A stretch of DNA of 32,415 nt from Prosthecobacter debontii (GTDB taxonomy: Bacteria > Verrucomicrobiota > Verrucomicrobiia > Verrucomicrobiales > Akkermansiaceae): positions 1 through 32,415 of the forward strand of contig CAMBPB010000033.1 of NCBI GenBank assembly GCA_945869465.1. The letters run 5' to 3'. The notes beneath the pieces are model-generated. The model saw nothing but the letters and a program-made list of their open reading frames with translations. It did no database searches and was not told where the DNA came from. Both the position numbers and the translations under genes were made by a program. Shown in pieces: positions 32,271 through 32,415 of the stretch (the first letter of the stretch is position 1; each line of letters opens with the position of its first letter).

Positions 32271-32415
32271 ATGAGCCTGCACGCAAACCTCTCTCCTGAA
32301 GCCTTGGAGCGCCTTCACGCCCAGCGCAGAAACTCGACCATTTCATCGGTGGTGATCGCGGTTCTCGTGGTCGTGCTGATCGCCTTGATCCTGGGAATCT
32401 TCCTGTTGCCATCGC
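32271..32415 (+). CDS. Membrane protein, 5' part only
   Basis: The frame starts at ATG 32271 and runs off the right edge. The 48 visible residues have a charged N-terminus (LSPEALERLHAQRRNSTI) and then a membrane helix (SSVVIAVLVVVLIALILGIF). This is a single-pass or first helix with the N-terminus likely cytoplasmic. The family cannot be judged. A small TTTTG-TCAC-CAAAA hairpin overlaps the ribosome-binding region, and no clear Shine-Dalgarno is seen. Confidence 0.6.
   Translation, partial: MSLHANLSPEALERLHAQRRNSTISSVVIAVLVVVLIALILGIFLLPS

Overview
The window looks like a chromosomal segment of a GC-rich verrucomicrobial bacterium (Verrucomicrobiales/Luteolibacter-like). This is inferred from gene families only: a secreted PSCyt1/DUF1549-DUF1553 cytochrome-like protein paired with a Tat-exported DUF1501 protein, a secreted sulfatase, a GH106-type rhamnosidase, a ComEC with a lineage-style altered C-terminal domain, and a 34-residue AURKAIP1/COX24-type basic protein. 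No rRNA or tRNA gene was recognised.

Layout. 1-1.15 kb: 3' end of an ABC-transporter permease. 1.2-2.4 kb: a solitary Y1 (HUH) transposase followed by a GC hairpin and a 13-G run. 2.4-6.4 kb: PSCyt1/DUF1501 pair. 6.6-8.5 kb: two-gene metal-efflux-type permease module. 8.5-9.6 kb: small membrane protein coupled to recR, convergent with a Xer recombinase (9.6-10.5 kb). 10.6-17.2 kb: a secreted carbohydrate/sulfate-ester catabolism cluster (xylose-isomerase-like TIM barrel, sulfatase, unknown secreted protein, truncated glycosidase N-terminus fused in frame to a complete GH106 enzyme). 17.3-23.8 kb, all on the minus strand: comEC, a TPR membrane protein, a RelE-like protein, a Nif3-family protein, an RluA-type pseudouridine synthase, the 34-aa gene and its terminator, long-form hisG, and a repeat-containing 37-codon ORF.

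23.9-32.4 kb is the accessory-looking part. A minus-strand phosphorelay (hybrid histidine kinase, NtrC-like regulator with a badly degenerate AAA+ domain, Hpt protein) and two unknown proteins sit divergent to a plus-strand nitric oxide synthase oxygenase. Three sites reading exactly GGTGCA-N4-TTGCAC occur here (25274-25289 minus, 29841-29856 plus, 31326-31341 plus). I found none elsewhere in the window by eye. Each also has the GG-N10-GC geometry of a -24/-12 promoter on one strand only. The working hypothesis is a locally co-regulated nitric oxide synthase/phosphorelay locus; the regulatory link is inference. Downstream lies about 800 bp without a convincing gene but with many stem-loops, then the start of a membrane protein cut by the window edge.
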